Origin: Candidatus Baldrarchaeota archaeon
GTDB lineage: Archaea; Asgardarchaeota; Baldrarchaeia; Baldrarchaeales; DXJG01
Direction: 5' to 3'
Length of the DNA stretch: 16,795 nt
Assembly (NCBI GenBank): GCA_030587435.1
Contig: JAUQZC010000076.1
Coordinates: 1 to 16,795, forward strand
Shown: piece by piece, positions 8,290-14,530 of the stretch
Position numbering within the stretch: the stretch's first letter is position 1
How the letters are laid out: each line of letters starts with the position of its first letter
Program-made: the position numbers and the translations under genes
Notes under the pieces: model-generated
The model's input: only the letters and a program-made list of their open reading frames with translations
Told to the model about the DNA's origin: nothing
The model's database searches: none

Positions 8290-8756
8290 TGATCTATTTG
8301 GAGGCTTCAGCATTATGGGCAATGTATTATGGAGAACCAGGAGGAGACAACGTTATCTGGCTTTTAAATAACTATGAGTGTTACACTAGTGAATGGAGCA
8401 TTCTAGAGCTAAGCAGAGCTGTTTCGAAAAGACACAATCAAGGAGAAATAACGAAAAGGGAAGCTGACGCACTAAATATCTTCATATTGGCTGATATTGA
8501 AAAATTGACGCGAGAAAACAAATTAAAACTTACAAAAGTCACTTGGAACCTTATTAAAAAAGCTTATCATCTGATTTTTCCATTGAATCTTTACGCATCT
8601 GATGCACTACATCTTTCAACAGCACTACACTATAAAACAAAGGTAATGTTTGTAGATGATTTTCACTTTACACGATTAAAGAATAAAGTCAAAAAACTAA
8701 GGATATTATCGATAACAGAAAACAGAGAGAATATACAAAAGATATTAAGTAAATAG
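8289..8756 (+). CDS. vapC: VapC-type PIN-domain ribonuclease toxin
   Basis: A magnesium-dependent PIN ribonuclease, 155 residues, expected to cleave RNA when freed from VapB. The acidic residues are in the usual places: the N-terminal motif IYLEASALW (Glu5 where Asp is normal), Glu40 in SEWSILELSRA, Asp105 in YASDALHLSTA and Asp123/Asp124 in VMFVDDFHF. The Asp-to-Glu change at residue 5 is unusual but still acidic. The GTG start at 8289 is preceded by a strong GAGGAGGAAC site inside vapB. Its 3' end converges on pyruvate kinase with a 37-nt gap. The family assignment is firm; target RNA and activity are not visible. Confidence 0.88.
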   Translation: MIYLEASALWAMYYGEPGGDNVIWLLNNYECYTSEWSILELSRAVSKRHNQGEITKREADALNIFILADIEKLTRENKLKLTKVTWNLIKKAYHLIFPLNLYASDALHLSTALHYKTKVMFVDDFHFTRLKNKVKKLRILSITENRENIQKILSK

Positions 8757-8793
8757 CTTACTATTCAATTTCAATGGCTCAAAGCCTTCGCTG

Positions 8794-10182
8794 CTAGCTT
8801 ACTCCTATTTTTTCCACTCTTATGGTGTCTGTTGCTCCAGCAGTCATACCTGCGGTTAAAATCACTATATCACCCAGGGTAATTTCCTGTTTCTTCTTAA
8901 GAAACTCAATTATCTTCGGAAAAGCTTTCTGAGGATCTGTTTCATCTATAGTATATGATTTTACCCCTCTAAGTAACCCTAACTGTCTTGCAGCTTTCAA
9001 CATTGGAGTAAACGCGTAGACACTGTTTGTAGGCCTATATCTGGCAAGCCTGTAAGCAGTGGTTCCTTTTCTTGTATAGGCTGCGATCTTTGCTTCTAAA
9101 GACTCAGAGAGCTGAACAATACCGTGAGCAAACCTATCGTACAATTCTTCCTCCCTAGGTTCAACCTCCATAATACTACCCTTTTCACCTTCCAAAATTA
9201 TTCTGTTAAGCCATATAACACTTTCAACAGGATATTTGCCGATTGCTGTCTCCCCGGTTAAAAGCAGGGCGTCAACTCCTTCTCTAATCGCTGTGACTAC
9301 GTCTACAACTTCCGATCTAGAGGGCACAGGATTTTCGCACATAGAATCAAGTAGCTGTGTTCCAATTAAAACGGGTTTTCCCAGCTCTCTAGTTGTTTTA
9401 ACAATGTTCCTTTGGACTTCAGGTATTTTTTCTAAATCGTAGTAAATTGCTAGGTCTCCTCTAGCCACAAGAATGGCGTCACTCTCCTTAACTATCCACC
9501 TAAGGTTTTCAACACCTTTTTTGGTTTCGATTTTCGATAAGATTTTAATATTTTCTCCACCTAAACTGTTAAGTATCTCTCTTAGCCCTTTTACGTCCCT
9601 GGCAGTTCTGACGAATGACAGGCCAATATAGTCGAGGTCTTTTTCAACAGCGAACTTAACATCTTGAACATCCTTTTCACTTAATGTTGGAAGGGGAATA
9701 TCCTTATTTTTAATTGCTAAGGTTTTCTCGCTTTTGATAACGCCGTCAACAAGAGCTTCAGCTTTAATCTTAAAGTCTAAAACATTTCTAACGTTTAAAA
9801 CGACCCTTCCGCTTTCAATTAGAACAACATCTCCCTCTTCAATCATACTATAAAGTCTTTCATTAGGTATTGGAATTTCTCTTTTCTCAGCGTCGCCTTT
9901 TTCATCGTTAATTAAATATACGGTGTCTCCCCGTTTTACAGGTAAGTCTTCAATTTTGCCGACTCGAACAACAGGTCCCTGTAAATCCCCCACAATGGGA
10001 ATAAAAAGCTTTTTGCGCTCCTCTATCTCTCTAATAACTTTTATAATCTTTTCTTTCTCCTCATGTGTTCCATGTGAAAAATTCAGTCTAAAACCGTCAA
10101 CTCCAACCCTTATGAGTCTCCAAATCATATTTTTGCTAAATGTTGAAGGACCTAAAGTAACCAAAATTTTAGTCTTCCTCAT
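8794..10182 (-). CDS. pyk: Pyruvate kinase
   Basis: Converts phosphoenolpyruvate and ADP to pyruvate and ATP, the last step of glycolysis in the cytosol. The 462 residues cover the A barrel with active-site Arg32/Asn34/Ser36 (FRLNFSHG), Asp66 (VGDLQGPVVRVG at 64-75), Lys217-Ile-Glu219 (SKIE), ARGDLA at 240-245 and TGETAIGKYP at 309-318. A B domain occupies about 71-163 and a C domain about 355-462. The loop that decides potassium dependence has Leu67, Gln68, Val71 and Val74, resembling potassium-independent enzymes. ATG at 10182 follows GGAGATG at 10194-10188 and a TATA box at 10235-10243. It is a single-gene unit with no recognisable glycolytic neighbour. Confidence 0.95.
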   Translation of the reverse strand: MRKTKILVTLGPSTFSKNMIWRLIRVGVDGFRLNFSHGTHEEKEKIIKVIREIEERKKLFIPIVGDLQGPVVRVGKIEDLPVKRGDTVYLINDEKGDAEKREIPIPNERLYSMIEEGDVVLIESGRVVLNVRNVLDFKIKAEALVDGVIKSEKTLAIKNKDIPLPTLSEKDVQDVKFAVEKDLDYIGLSFVRTARDVKGLREILNSLGGENIKILSKIETKKGVENLRWIVKESDAILVARGDLAIYYDLEKIPEVQRNIVKTTRELGKPVLIGTQLLDSMCENPVPSRSEVVDVVTAIREGVDALLLTGETAIGKYPVESVIWLNRIILEGEKGSIMEVEPREEELYDRFAHGIVQLSESLEAKIAAYTRKGTTAYRLARYRPTNSVYAFTPMLKAARQLGLLRGVKSYTIDETDPQKAFPKIIEFLKKKQEITLGDIVILTAGMTAGATDTIRVEKIGVS

Positions 10183-10234
10183 AGCTACATCTCCAGATTA
10201 TCAGCAATTAGTTCAACATAAATAAAGTCACGGA

Positions 10235-10243
10235 TATATAAAG
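10235..10243 (-). promoter_or_regulatory. TATA box of pyruvate kinase
   Basis: CTTTATATA on the minus strand, 53-61 nt before the ATG. Initiation about 25 nt downstream would give a leader of roughly 30 nt that includes the GGAGATG ribosome site at 10194-10188. Confidence 0.65.
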
Positions 10244-10267
10244 TGAGTGGTAATTAAAGTCTAATAT

Positions 10268-10674
10268 TTGATCAGATTCTGTACTTCTGTTAAATACAAC
10301 AATTTCAAAGTGTTTGTGTATTATATGTTTTTGCATTTTATTCTCACTCAGCAAGCTGATGCAGAAATGCCAAAAGAATATTTGCGATACTCAACGCTTC
10401 CAGACTTCCTAAAATACGTATATTCAAGAGTAGAGGAAATAAGCAAAAAGGCCAGCCGTTCTTGGTGGTCGATAGTTTTGATGCGGTTTGTAATTTCTTA
10501 AACATGCCCCTTGAAGAGGTTGCCACTGAGTTTATAAACTTCGCTCAAAGCTTAGAAAAAACATCAACATCAGTCCTTAAAATTTTCGAGAAACATGGAA
10601 AGATTTTCGTATACGGTGAAAACCGTACACAGAGATTTTTGGATCAGCATTTCAAGAAAAAGACAAACAAGTAG
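10268..10674 (+). pseudogene. Frameshifted remnant of a RecA/KaiC-like ATPase (C-terminal part)
   Basis: Two overlapping open frames join into one convincing protein if a single A is added to the A5 run at 10445-10449. The repaired segment reads EEISKKGQPFLVVDSFDA, where FLVVDSFDA looks like a Walker B strand, followed by helices and the strand GKIFVYGENR near the end at 10674. No Walker A is visible upstream and the first part (10268-10366) is poorly protein-like, so the N-terminal half seems lost. The ATG at 10367 could begin a repaired 102-residue product. The RecA/KaiC assignment rests on the Walker-B-like strand and overall pattern only. A sequencing error in the homopolymer is an alternative to true decay. 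Confidence 0.5.
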
Positions 10675-10699
10675 AAGCAAGCTTCATACCAATAACATA

Positions 10700-10830
10700 G
10701 TATTTTCAAATTTCAATTAACCAGTATGTCGCAGTAAATAAGGCGGCGAAAGAAAAATATAGATTAAAATTGACAAGCAAAACGGTGGCAATGTCCCTGG
10801 CGTAGCATTCATAACTCAGGAAACTAAATG
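10700..10830 (+). pseudogene. Further decayed coding traces downstream of the ATPase remnant
   Basis: One frame is open from the stop near 10697 to a stop at about 10802 and contains NQYVAVNKAAKEKYRLKL. A second frame, overlapping it, ends at about 10830 with NGGNVPGVAFITQETK. Neither has a start with a ribosome site. The switch between protein-like frames suggests continued decay of the neighbouring pseudogene or of another gene. The signal is weak. Confidence 0.25.
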
Positions 10831-10927
10831 AAATACCCTTATATTCTGATAATTCTTTAGGAGTGATCGCATTTACATGTAGAACAAATTGAAAACAGTT
10901 TTAATAACTTTGTTTTGGAGGACGTTT

Positions 10928-11440
10928 TTGTTGATTGCAGCAGTCTTTGATATTGATGGAGTATTAATTGATCCGAGCAAACGTTTAGAAAAATGCTTAG
11001 AGGAGCAGGGAGTAAAGTCTTTCAAAGACTTAGATAGATGTAGAAAAGAAGCCTTTTGGAAATGTTTCTTAAGCGATAAATATATGGATTTAGATGAACC
11101 GATCATTGAAAACATAAGATATGTGCAAAAATTGAAAGAAAACGGTGCAAAAATCATATTGCTAACTGGTAGAAGAGAAGATACGCAGAAAACCGCAACT
11201 CTATCGCAGTTAAACAAGTGGAAAATACCCTATGACAAAATCTTTTTTAGAAGGAAAAACGATCGCAGAAAAGACTACATATACAAAGCAAGCATAATAA
11301 AACTCCTATTAAAAAGAAACTACAAAATTCTAGAAGTATGGGATGACATGGAAGAAGTAGCTAAAAAACTAAAAGAAATAGCCCCAGACACAAAAATCAT
11401 ACTTTACAACCCCTATACGAAACAAAAAACAATACTATAA
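10928..11440 (+). CDS. HAD-superfamily phosphatase, PseT (polynucleotide 3'-phosphatase)-like
   Basis: A 170-residue HAD hydrolase with all four motifs: VFDIDGVLID (nucleophile Asp8, Asp10), ILLTGR (Thr80), the RRKDYIYK segment (Lys120) and VWDDMEEV (Asp139/Asp140). The arrangement TGRREDTQKTA, then IFFRRKNDRRKD, then WDD resembles the 3'-phosphatase domain of T4 polynucleotide kinase, which works on nucleic acid ends. That specificity is inferred. I chose TTG at 10928 (TTG at 10931 is nearly equal) because GGAGGA at 10917-10922 lies just upstream and the protein then starts with the first strand. TTG at 10889 would place the ribosome site inside the gene. It stands alone, with a possible TATA at 10837-10846. 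Confidence 0.82.
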   Translation: MLIAAVFDIDGVLIDPSKRLEKCLEEQGVKSFKDLDRCRKEAFWKCFLSDKYMDLDEPIIENIRYVQKLKENGAKIILLTGRREDTQKTATLSQLNKWKIPYDKIFFRRKNDRRKDYIYKASIIKLLLKRNYKILEVWDDMEEVAKKLKEIAPDTKIILYNPYTKQKTIL

Positions 11441-11874
11441 CTCCAAAATCAAAATAAAAGCATAATTAAAATAAAGTATAGTCAATTAAGACTTAAAACC
11501 GAAGAAATCAACACACAATAAAACACTTTGGTTTCTCTAAGTTCTCGTTTAACATCTGTGGCCCTTCTTTTAGACAACCACTCCTTAGCAACAATTGTCT
11601 CAAAACTTCTAGTAACCTTTTTTATTGTTTTTAAATTCAATAAAATATTGTTTTGACGTATAGATAAGTGAAAATAATATGAGGGAAAATAAAGGCTTTA
11701 AAATGCTGTCAATTTCGTAACAATTCTTTAGTTCAAAGTAGTAAAACAAAAACGTGTAACTAAGTCAAAACAAGTAACATCACATCTTGAATGTAAGACA
11801 ACGTTAATATACCATTTTACACCACTTTGTTATAGTACCTATAATATCACATTAAAATCTGAGGTAGAGTAGCT
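11441..11874. other. AT-rich intergenic region with one possible short minus-strand ORF
   Basis: Mostly featureless AT-rich sequence. The part at 11482-11640 is less AT-rich and has an open minus-strand frame, listed separately. Immediately before the next gene there are AT-rich strings (TTAATATACC near 11803, CTATAATATC near 11840) that could serve as its TATA box, but I cannot choose between them. Confidence 0.4.
11482..11640 (-). CDS. Possible short ORF or gene remnant
   Basis: An open frame of 52 codons from TTG at 11640 to TGA at 11482. The internal sequence SFETIVAKEWLSKRRATD followed by VKRELRETKV is protein-like (amphipathic and charged). The frame stays open upstream of the TTG for about 18 codons without an ATG. 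I see no ribosome site. It could be a degraded gene end or chance; I recognise no family. Confidence 0.25.
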   Translation of the reverse strand: MNLKTIKKVTRSFETIVAKEWLSKRRATDVKRELRETKVFYCVLISSVLSLN

Positions 11875-12768
11875 ATGAGCGATGAATATTGCCCATATTG
11901 CGGAGCAAGACTACCTGCAGGCGCAGTTTTCTGTCCAAATTGCGGCGCAAATGTAGCAGAGAAAAAAGCAGCTCCACCAGAAAAACCAGCTGCACCACCA
12001 ACCCCACCAGCACCATCTGTTCCAGCTAAACCAGTAACAACCGTTGGAACAGCTGTTGCAACTATTCAAGATGCAGTTAGAAGAAGATCGGAAACAGACA
12101 CAAGAATGTCAGGTGCTTGGATACTCGTTGTAATATTTTCACCCGTGCTTTTAGCTATCGGCATTATAATGCTTTTCATCGGACTATTTTCTCCAGTATT
12201 TTCCCTAGTGGGCTTTGGAGTAATCCTTATTGCAACAATTTTAGCCGCAGTTCTCTACTACAAGCTAATAAACAGGAGAAACAAGCACTTTATGAGAAGC
12301 AGAGTGTTAAGAGAAGGATTAATCAGATACGTTGAAAGTAAAGCTGAAGAACTAGGAAAATCACATGACATACTTTCCGAACTTTCCACAATGAGGATGG
12401 TACACTCAGAACTAAGCAGCGAGGAAAGCGACAAATCAGCAGGCCTATACGCAATATTATCAATCATCGTTCCGTTCGTCTCGCTATACGTCATGTACTT
12501 CCTAACAAAAGACTTCATAAGACACGATACAAAGGAAAGAGCATTCTTCCAATCATTATCCACGGCTGCTGGCAAACTAGGCATTCCAGTACAGTTCCCA
12601 TACTGGAAAGAACTACCGAAAAGATCTGCAGGCCTATACCTAATATTAACGATCATTCTCAGCGGTCTATTTGAAATCTACTGGATGTGGACCCTCATAA
12701 AAGACCCACATCAACACTTCGATGCGCATTCGGTCTTTGAGGATGCCTTTGTACAAACAATTCGCTAA
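11875..12768 (+). CDS. Zinc-ribbon, Pro-rich multi-pass membrane protein with a duplicated domain
   Basis: A 297-residue protein. It starts with a zinc ribbon (Cys6, Cys9, Cys20, Cys23 in CPYCG...CPNCG), followed by a Pro/Ala-rich linker (31-55). Two membrane helices follow at about 81-104 and 107-128. A basic helical stretch (130-180) leads into two copies of one unit: KSAGLYAILSIIV with its following helix at 187-227, and RSAGLYLILTIIL at 250-293. Each copy has one hydrophobic helix and a short charged tail ending near an FF/FED helix, reminiscent of DUF4234-type segments. ATG at 11875 has GAGGT at 11861. It converges with a minus-strand zinc-ribbon protein with only 2 nt between the stops. 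Function is unknown; a membrane sensor or scaffold is a guess. Confidence 0.75.
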   Translation: MSDEYCPYCGARLPAGAVFCPNCGANVAEKKAAPPEKPAAPPTPPAPSVPAKPVTTVGTAVATIQDAVRRRSETDTRMSGAWILVVIFSPVLLAIGIIMLFIGLFSPVFSLVGFGVILIATILAAVLYYKLINRRNKHFMRSRVLREGLIRYVESKAEELGKSHDILSELSTMRMVHSELSSEESDKSAGLYAILSIIVPFVSLYVMYFLTKDFIRHDTKERAFFQSLSTAAGKLGIPVQFPYWKELPKRSAGLYLILTIILSGLFEIYWMWTLIKDPHQHFDAHSVFEDAFVQTIR

Positions 12769-12770
12769 TC

Positions 12771-13103
12771 TTAATTATTTAACTCATTTTTTCTTTCTTT
12801 TATATCGCTAAAACAATAGGGGCAAATCACCATATCAAATGGTATTTTTCTTCCACAAATTTTACAGCGAATATATTTACTTACCCGTTTTTCTTCTTTC
12901 AGGAACCGTGAAACAACGAAAATGGCTGCGGAGAAAATCAATAGAACTATACCTATCAAGATTGTTGTAAATCTAAATTCGTAAAATTTTTGTGCAGGAA
13001 CAACTAGACCACTATACTCTAAAATAAAGGTTGAAGATATCCATCCAGCTGCACACCACGTTAAGAACACGCTCAGTAGCGTTAACATTTTCTTAAATGA
13101 CAT
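12771..13103 (-). CDS. Small membrane protein with a C-terminal zinc ribbon
   Basis: A 110-residue protein with two membrane helices (about 7-29 and 46-66) followed by a basic linker and a zinc ribbon, CKICGRKIPFDMVICPYC at 80-97 (four cysteines in two CxxC pairs). The ATG at 13103 has a strong AGGAGGT site only 12 nt after the stop of the upstream protease gene, so the two form an operon. Its stop lies 2 nt from the stop of the convergent zinc-ribbon gene. The domain order (membrane first, ribbon last) mirrors that neighbour. Specific function is unknown. Confidence 0.75.
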   Translation of the reverse strand: MSFKKMLTLLSVFLTWCAAGWISSTFILEYSGLVVPAQKFYEFRFTTILIGIVLLIFSAAIFVVSRFLKEEKRVSKYIRCKICGRKIPFDMVICPYCFSDIKERKNELNN

Positions 13104-13115
13104 GACGCTAACCTC

Positions 13116-13655
13116 CTAAAAACCTAACATAATCGTTCCAAAATTAAATAGGCCGTGAACAATCATCGCTATCACAAGAAACACAAAATACTCTCCCTCA
13201 TCATAGTTATCCCAGATTCCAACACCGTACGAAGCAATGGTTGTTGCTGTTAAATGCATAGGTGTACTTAACAAAAACCGCAGTAAAAGAAGCCAAACCG
13301 CACCATGCATACCGAAAGTATTAACAAACAGCCAGAAATACGACAAATTTTCAAGCAGCGAAAAACCAAACGCCGATGTAGCACCTAACTGCATCCACTC
13401 GACAACATTTATTTCAAGATTTTCCTGGTTTTTCAAGAAAAGAGGGGGAAGAATCTTAGCAAGTTCTTCTGCGAAAGGAGACAACACCACAACAAGAAAT
13501 ATTAGGAAAACTCCTGGTTGAAGATTAGTGAAACTTACAAATGGTAGTAGCATAAGCATTTGACTTGAGCTGAAAAGTGCAGCCGCAACTCCAAATACAG
13601 CCCCCAATAGAAGAGAGGCTAAATAGTGGACGCGAGCAACACGCATCAACCTCAA
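13116..13655 (-). CDS. PrsW-like intramembrane protease
   Basis: An integral membrane protein of 179 residues carrying PrsW/CPBP-type motifs inside hydrophobic helices: PFAEELAK at 60-67 (Glu63, Glu64), GFSLLENLSYF at 97-107 (Glu102), LLRFLLSTPMH at 124-134 (Arg126, His134) and IVHGLFNF at 165-172 (His167). PrsW family members cleave membrane-bound regulators in bacteria; the archaeal substrates are unknown. The start is ambiguous: TTG at 13655 or ATG at 13646, with AAGGTGT just upstream and GAGGTTG directly before the ATG. The gene leads a two-gene operon with a zinc-ribbon membrane protein, which could be its substrate or partner by context. Confidence 0.8.
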   Translation of the reverse strand: MRLMRVARVHYLASLLLGAVFGVAAALFSSSQMLMLLPFVSFTNLQPGVFLIFLVVVLSPFAEELAKILPPLFLKNQENLEINVVEWMQLGATSAFGFSLLENLSYFWLFVNTFGMHGAVWLLLLRFLLSTPMHLTATTIASYGVGIWDNYDEGEYFVFLVIAMIVHGLFNFGTIMLGF

Positions 13656-14046
13656 TACACCTTCTAAACATCAATTAACACGTTGTTCAACAGTTGATAA
13701 ACAACTTGAATGTCTACCCAAATTCTAAATAAATCTTCTCCAAACACCTTGTAAAGCTGATATGAAACTATCGTATTGATGTAAATCAAAACATATTTTA
13801 ATTTTCGCATGTTCAAGAATGATTGCTACGAACGATTTGCCAAGTAAGTATTTAAAGAAAATAGCCGATTTAATTACATACCTACATGGGTGAAAAAGGC
13901 TTTGAGCAGGAAAGAAGAATGTCACGTTAGAAATTTAAATAGCTAGGTAATTAAATTTATGTTCATAACTAGAGCTAAATCTAAAATTTGGGTTACACAA
14001 ATTTCTTTAAGCCATGAAGTTTAAATTAGCTTGAGGGGTGTCGTTT
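13656..14046. other. Intergenic region between the protease and SixA-like genes
   Basis: AT-rich with no convincing gene. A plus-strand open stretch around 13818-13893 (ATNDLPSKYLKKIADLITYLH) continues in another frame (GEKGFEQERRMSR, stop at 13930), which may be a decayed small gene. A TATA-like TTTAAATA near 13934 could promote the SixA-like gene, as could TTTAAATTA at 14020-14028, although the latter is very close to the start codon. A nested inverted repeat, GTTGTT...AACAAC, lies near 13682-13705. Confidence 0.35.
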
Positions 14047-14511
14047 ATGAAGCTTTACTTAGTTCAACATGGGGAGGCAAAAAGTAAGGAGGAAGATTCT
14101 TCAAGACCTTTAACCGAAAAGGGTATCAAAGACGCTGAGAAAGTTGCGGAATACATTTCAAAGCTTGGTGTAAAAGTTAAAAAGATTTTCCACAGCGGAA
14201 AACTGAGAGCAAAACAAACAGCAGAAATATATGCTAAACATCTAAAACCTGAAGACGGAGTTTCAGAAACAGATGGATTAAATCCTTTAGACCCACCTGA
14301 AACATGGATTAAAAAACTAAAAAACATAGACGAAGACATAATGCTTACAGGACATTTACCACACCTCAGCAAACTTGCATCAACGCTAATAGTTGGAGAC
14401 GAAAACATGGAAATAATAAAGTTCAGAAACGCTGGAGTAACATGTCTTGAAAGAGATGAACAAGGCAAATGGAAAATACTATGGGCAATACCACCAGAAA
14501 TGGTCCCATAA
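14047..14511 (+). CDS. SixA-like phosphohistidine phosphatase (histidine phosphatase superfamily)
   Basis: A 154-residue enzyme of the branch that removes phosphate from phosphohistidine in small cytosolic proteins. The N-terminal motif is LVQHGEA (His8, with Gln7 where RHG has Arg). It is followed by RPLTEKG, the SGKLRAKQTAE motif (Arg54) and the second histidine in LTGHLPHLS (His103). The QHG variant occurs, as far as I recall, in SixA-like proteins of various prokaryotes. I chose ATG at 14047 because GAGGGGTG at 14033-14040 sits 6 nt upstream; GTG at 14038 overlaps that site. It converges with the next gene with a 19-nt gap. No partner histidine kinase is visible in the window. Confidence 0.85.
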   Translation: MKLYLVQHGEAKSKEEDSSRPLTEKGIKDAEKVAEYISKLGVKVKKIFHSGKLRAKQTAEIYAKHLKPEDGVSETDGLNPLDPPETWIKKLKNIDEDIMLTGHLPHLSKLASTLIVGDENMEIIKFRNAGVTCLERDEQGKWKILWAIPPEMVP

Positions 14512-14530
14512 CTTAACAATAAACATGAGT

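Noticed and set aside
12258..12656. 132-codon minus-strand frame opposite the zinc-ribbon membrane protein
   Set aside because: The sense strand has a zinc ribbon, membrane helices and an internal repeat; the antisense copy merely mirrors the repeat (YRPADL twice).
13725..13925. 66-codon minus-strand frame in the gap before the SixA-like gene
   Set aside because: It has a TTG start without a ribosome site and a Phe/Ile-rich composition, and the plus strand of the same stretch shows weak coding traces. I could not support a gene on either strand.
14064..14519. 151-codon minus-strand frame opposite the SixA-like gene
   Set aside because: The sense frame has clear SixA motifs and a ribosome site; the antisense product is Ser/Phe-rich and resembles no family.
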